From Epiperipatus broadwayi (taxonomy: Eukaryota; Onychophora; Udeonychophora; Euonychophora; Peripatidae), in NCBI GenBank assembly GCA_028023455.1, contig JAQFVV010000018.1, forward strand, positions 4,679,800-4,743,799: a stretch of DNA of 64,000 nt. The letters run 5' to 3'. A program made the translations under genes and the position numbers. Position 1 is the stretch's first letter. Each line of letters starts with the position of its first letter. This document shows positions 60,375 to 64,000 of the stretch, in pieces. The notes under the pieces are model-generated. The model did no database searches and was not told where the DNA came from. It saw only the letters and a program-made list of their open reading frames with translations.

Positions 60375-62740
60375 CACTGCATGATAAAGTTCTCTCAAGT
60401 TCAATCTATATTCTCTCCTCTCTAGTCTCTCTTCTCCACATCATCCCCACATACTTTCTTATTTAAACCATCCATCCTACATATTGTCTCTTTCTAGATT
60501 TTTTTACATTCTCTTGGAATCCAGTTTAATATTTCAACTATCCATCTATTATCATCTCTTCTAGCAATCATATCCAGTCAACTTCACTTGAGTCTCTTAA
60601 TTAGTTTAATGATGTCAGAAACATTTGTTTGTTTTCTCACCCATGTATTTTGTTTTCAATGTCATCTTATTACTCCTAACATGCATCTCTCCCTACTTTA
60701 TTGAGTGGTCTGAAGTCTCTGCATTGTTTATAAATGTTCAAGTCTAAGATTCATAAATAAGAAATGATAAAACACATTTATTAAAAAAACCTTCCTTCTC
60801 AAAAACATGGGCATATTTCTTTTTAATATTAAGTTATTTCTACCAAAAAGATTCCAGCCAAATTTAATTCTATGTTTAATTTTATCCATATGTTTCCATC
60901 TGTAGTAATAATCTGACCAAGATATTTGTAGCTGTTAACTTCTTCTAACTCATCATTATCAATCTTTATTTTCTTCTTTTGAGAAAATTCATTGAGCATT
61001 ACCTTAATCTTTTTAATTACTAATATGCTAAAATTAATTGCATTACTAAAATTAATTGCATTAAGGTGAAACTTTTAATATTTTCCTTTAATCCTACTTT
61101 CTTACATTCATTTGATAACTCTTGCAACATTTTATTAAGCTTTAAAACATTATTTGCAAAAACAACTACATCATCTGCAAAATCTAGATAACTTAAATAA
61201 TCTTCATTTACTTTTATTCCCTTAGCTTTTAATTTTAATCCACAAAATATTTCTTACAGAACTGCTGAAAAAGTTTAGGAGTTATGGAATCATCCTGTCA
61301 TATACCTTTCTTGATGTAATCTTCCTAATATTAGTATGTAATCTACTTGTTGCTGTTGTATTTTTATAAATATTCTTTAGAATATGACAATATCCTGGGT
61401 CTATACCTTGATGATTCAATGCTTTAATCACTGAAGAAATGCTTATAGAATCAAATGCATTTTCACAATCTACAAATCCAAAGCATAATGGCAACTCATA
61501 TTCATTGGATCTTTTCTATAACTTCTCTCAATACTTAGATATGATCCACTGTACTAAAGCCACTTTTAAATCCAGCTTGTTTTTGTGGTTGATTAAAATC
61601 CAAAATTCTTTGCAGAGGAGTTGTAATTGTCTTGACAAAATTTTGTACAAAACTGATAAAAGTTTGATAGGTCTGTAATTTCTAATATCTTCTAAATCAT
61701 CTTTTTTTAAATATTAATATTAATACTGCATTTTTCCAATCATGCATCTAACATTTAGCATATAACTTTGCCAAAACAATTTCTATTTTTTCACCTGCTT
61801 CTTTTACTATATTGATTATAATTTGATCATTACCTGGAGCTTTTCCCTTCTTTATAAATTTAATTGCACATCTCACTTCTTCATTTAAAATCCTGAGCAA
61901 TTCAGAAGATGTACTAGATGTAGGAGATACACATTCTTTATTACTATATAATTTTCGATGCACCATTTTTAATAGTAGTTCCATCTTTTTTTTTCTTATT
62001 GCAGACATAAGTTTTCTAGCAAACCAAGATATTGTTGTACACTCTTGTGACTTTTATTCTCTTCTATAGCTTTCTTTATTAATTCACAATTATCCTTTCT
62101 TCTATCATTGTCAAACCTTTTTCACATCATTTTATAAAATTTGAAATATTCAATCCTTTTAAATGCATCATTTTTATATTTTTTCACATTCCTTTTTTTT
62201 TTCACAAATTTGTTAATCTCAGTAGAAATTTTACTGGTCGATTGCTGCTTTTTCTACTAGCTACCTTTGTTGCAGCTTAAATAATTATAATACAATTATA
62301 TGTAAGATCTCATACCAATTTTCCAAAAACTTTTTCCAAAATAAACTTCATTTTAAATGCTCCTAACTCTTTTTTAGGTCATTTTGATTGCACCCCCCTC
62401 CTATTTTTCTCCTTAATATTTTCTCATACTTCCTTTTTTATAAATTTTTCAATCATGATTGGCAACAAAAAAATTTTAGTTTTTAAATATTCTTGTTTCA
62501 GTTATTTTTATCAACAGTGATTTCATTTCTGTTCTTTTCTTACTAAACTTTTTTTCAAAAGTCCATATTTCTTAATTTATTAAATTTTTACTCCAACATT
62601 CTTTTGTTGAATCTTTCTTTTATGTTTCTATTAACTTTTAACCTGTACATTGAGAATACTTTCACCAAACTTCTTTCTAGAATAATATCTTGTTCTTATA
62701 TCAAAAACCGTTTATGAATTGTAGCTTTCATTCTACATTT
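60375..62740 (-). pseudogene. RTE-type retrotransposon, best-preserved copy
   Basis: Minus strand, truncated within the endonuclease (HRLINGRVKLKIKRRF near 62720). At 61748-62008 the pre-RT block reads EVRCAIKFIKKGKAPGNDQI, then IINIVKEAGEKI. At 61282-61494 motif A lies in FGFVDCENAFDSISISSVIK, then ALNHQGIDPGYCHILKNIYK. Near 61170 is YLDFADDVVVFANN (catalytic DD box). The C-terminus near 60530-60650 has NVSDIIKLIKRLKW and MIARRDDNRW, then WIPREC, the LKW.W.GH.ARR.D.RW block of RTE elements. These place it in the RTE clade. Stops and frameshifts separate the pieces, so it is dead, but it keeps the catalytic DD. It serves as the template for reading the copies at 8-10 and 30-31 kb. Confidence 0.85.
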
Positions 62741-62744
62741 ATTG

Positions 62745-64000
62745 ATATCACATTTATTAATGATTTATTAACTTTTTAAACACTTTAAATGTATTAATAA
62801 AAGTAATATTATACATTATCTATAAGTCCCAGGCTCAATTATCACTTTTTCCCTCTATTTTCATTGTTTAGTCTTATTTGCATATATCTTTAATTCAAAA
62901 ATGTGTATATACTACATTAAATTTATATAATAAAATCTTTAAGATTCATTATATCCAAATCTGAATCTTAATTTTTGTGATGCTAATCTGTTTTTTATCT
63001 AAACAATACATTTATTTATGCTGCTAAGCCAAATGTATATTAAGAAAAACAGAAGATATATAAAAATTATATTTTACATTTTCTTAATGAGTTTTGAGAA
63101 AGAAAAAAACATTGTTTATTACATTTTTAATTTTAAAAATCATGACATTGTCTAATCTGGTAAAATCCATAGTAAAAAAAAAAGTGAGAGAAATGGAGAG
63201 GAGGAAAAATCAAAGATACCAAAATCAAGTTATAAAAAAAATTAAATGAAATAAATAATGTCGAGAAATGAAATATATATGCACACATTTATATATGAAA
63301 GCACTTATGTATGTTTATTTAAAAATGTAAGCGTTTGTAGTGTAGTAAATATATTATTTATAGGAAAATGTGATGAATAAAGTAATTAAAAAATGTGAAG
63401 AAATGAAAAAGACCCAGGATTTCAGCTTAAGATAAAACGAAGGGTGCTTTTAAAGTGGAATATAAATACTTTTTTCATCACTATAAAATTATATTTCGAT
63501 ATAGATCTTATAAGTAATTTAGAGATTGCTTCAGAAGATTAAAATATTGAAAATGAATCAGTCAAAATTATTATTATTTATAATAGTCAAATTTATGTTT
63601 GAATATAAAAATACAAAATAGTTTACCTGTTTATTTAATCTTATTATTATGGCATTTTATAATTTTACATTACATTTTTTTCATATCCATATTTTTTTTT
63701 CATTATCTTTTATATATATATGAACTCTTTTTCACGCAACTTTTATTTGTTTAAAGCTTACAATTTTGAATATACAATAGGTTTTTTTTTCCCAGAGCTA
63801 TAAAAAATTTAAACATTCTATATAAATTATATACATAATAAAATTATTTTATATTTCATTTTAGATTATTAGTTTATATATATATAACTCATAATATTAG
63901 AGAAGAATTTATATAATTAAAAAAAGTATGATATACGTTAAAATCTCATATGGAATTGATTAATATTAACTTAAAAATTGAAACCCATTAGAAATTTCAA
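62745..64000. other. AT-rich stretch without recognisable genes
   Basis: Nothing recognised up to the window end other than short (TA)n runs near 63713 and 63877. Confidence 0.5.

Overview
This window reads as intergenic or intronic DNA from a very AT-rich metazoan nuclear genome. The reasons are pervasive A/T runs and long (AT)n and (TTA)n microsatellites, decayed non-LTR retrotransposons of at least three kinds (RTE-like, Tx1/L1-like, and a third reverse transcriptase), a probable Penelope-like remnant, tRNA-derived SINEs with clean target-site duplications, and many hairpin-like elements. There are no bacterial operons, rRNA or functional tRNA genes, CRISPR arrays or viral genomes. The retroelement mix suits an invertebrate, but I cannot name the species. 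No host protein could be identified. The best host candidate is one 90-base exon-like segment with good splice signals at 57094-57183. All other coding signal belongs to mobile elements, and every copy is broken. Host pairs of CG/TG mismatches between repeat arms hint at methylation-driven CpG decay.

Layout: 0-4 kb holds a 224-bp direct repeat, a short RTE endonuclease relic and a minus-strand decayed reverse transcriptase split by a tRNA-SINE. 6-10.3 kb holds a second SINE copy with a 16-bp target-site duplication and a plus-strand RTE element that was itself hit by a short TIR element and a third SINE-like insertion. 10.3-26 kb is mostly featureless AT-rich sequence with MITE-like pieces (13.3-13.9, 17.3, 17.7 kb), palindromes and a Penelope-like remnant near 24 kb. 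27.1-28.6 kb is the 3' end of a Tx1/L1-like LINE with a repeated 3'UTR module. 29.5-31.6 kb is a minus-strand RTE copy interrupted by a 600-bp foldback element.

33.8-35.9 kb is a dense repeat block: a 1.13-kb compound inverted element between 13-bp direct repeats, then a head-to-tail tandem of the foldback monomer. 36-47 kb carries tandem repeats, another large foldback copy, a faint Tc1-like relic and a perfect-looking 98-bp hairpin. 48.4-48.95 kb and 56.6-57 kb hold further foldback copies. The best-preserved element is a Tx1/L1-type LINE on the minus strand (49.9-55.28 kb, ORF1 with a CCHC knuckle, ORF2 with endonuclease, RT and C-terminal zinc motif). It lies between two (TTA)n tracts, as expected for a microsatellite-targeting LINE. 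60.4-62.7 kb is the best-preserved RTE copy.

The most distinctive signal is the foldback family: five loci between 30 and 57 kb, a roughly 300-480 bp monomer arranged as inverted pairs or tandems, with tRNA-like A/B-box sequence at the outer ends of the arms.
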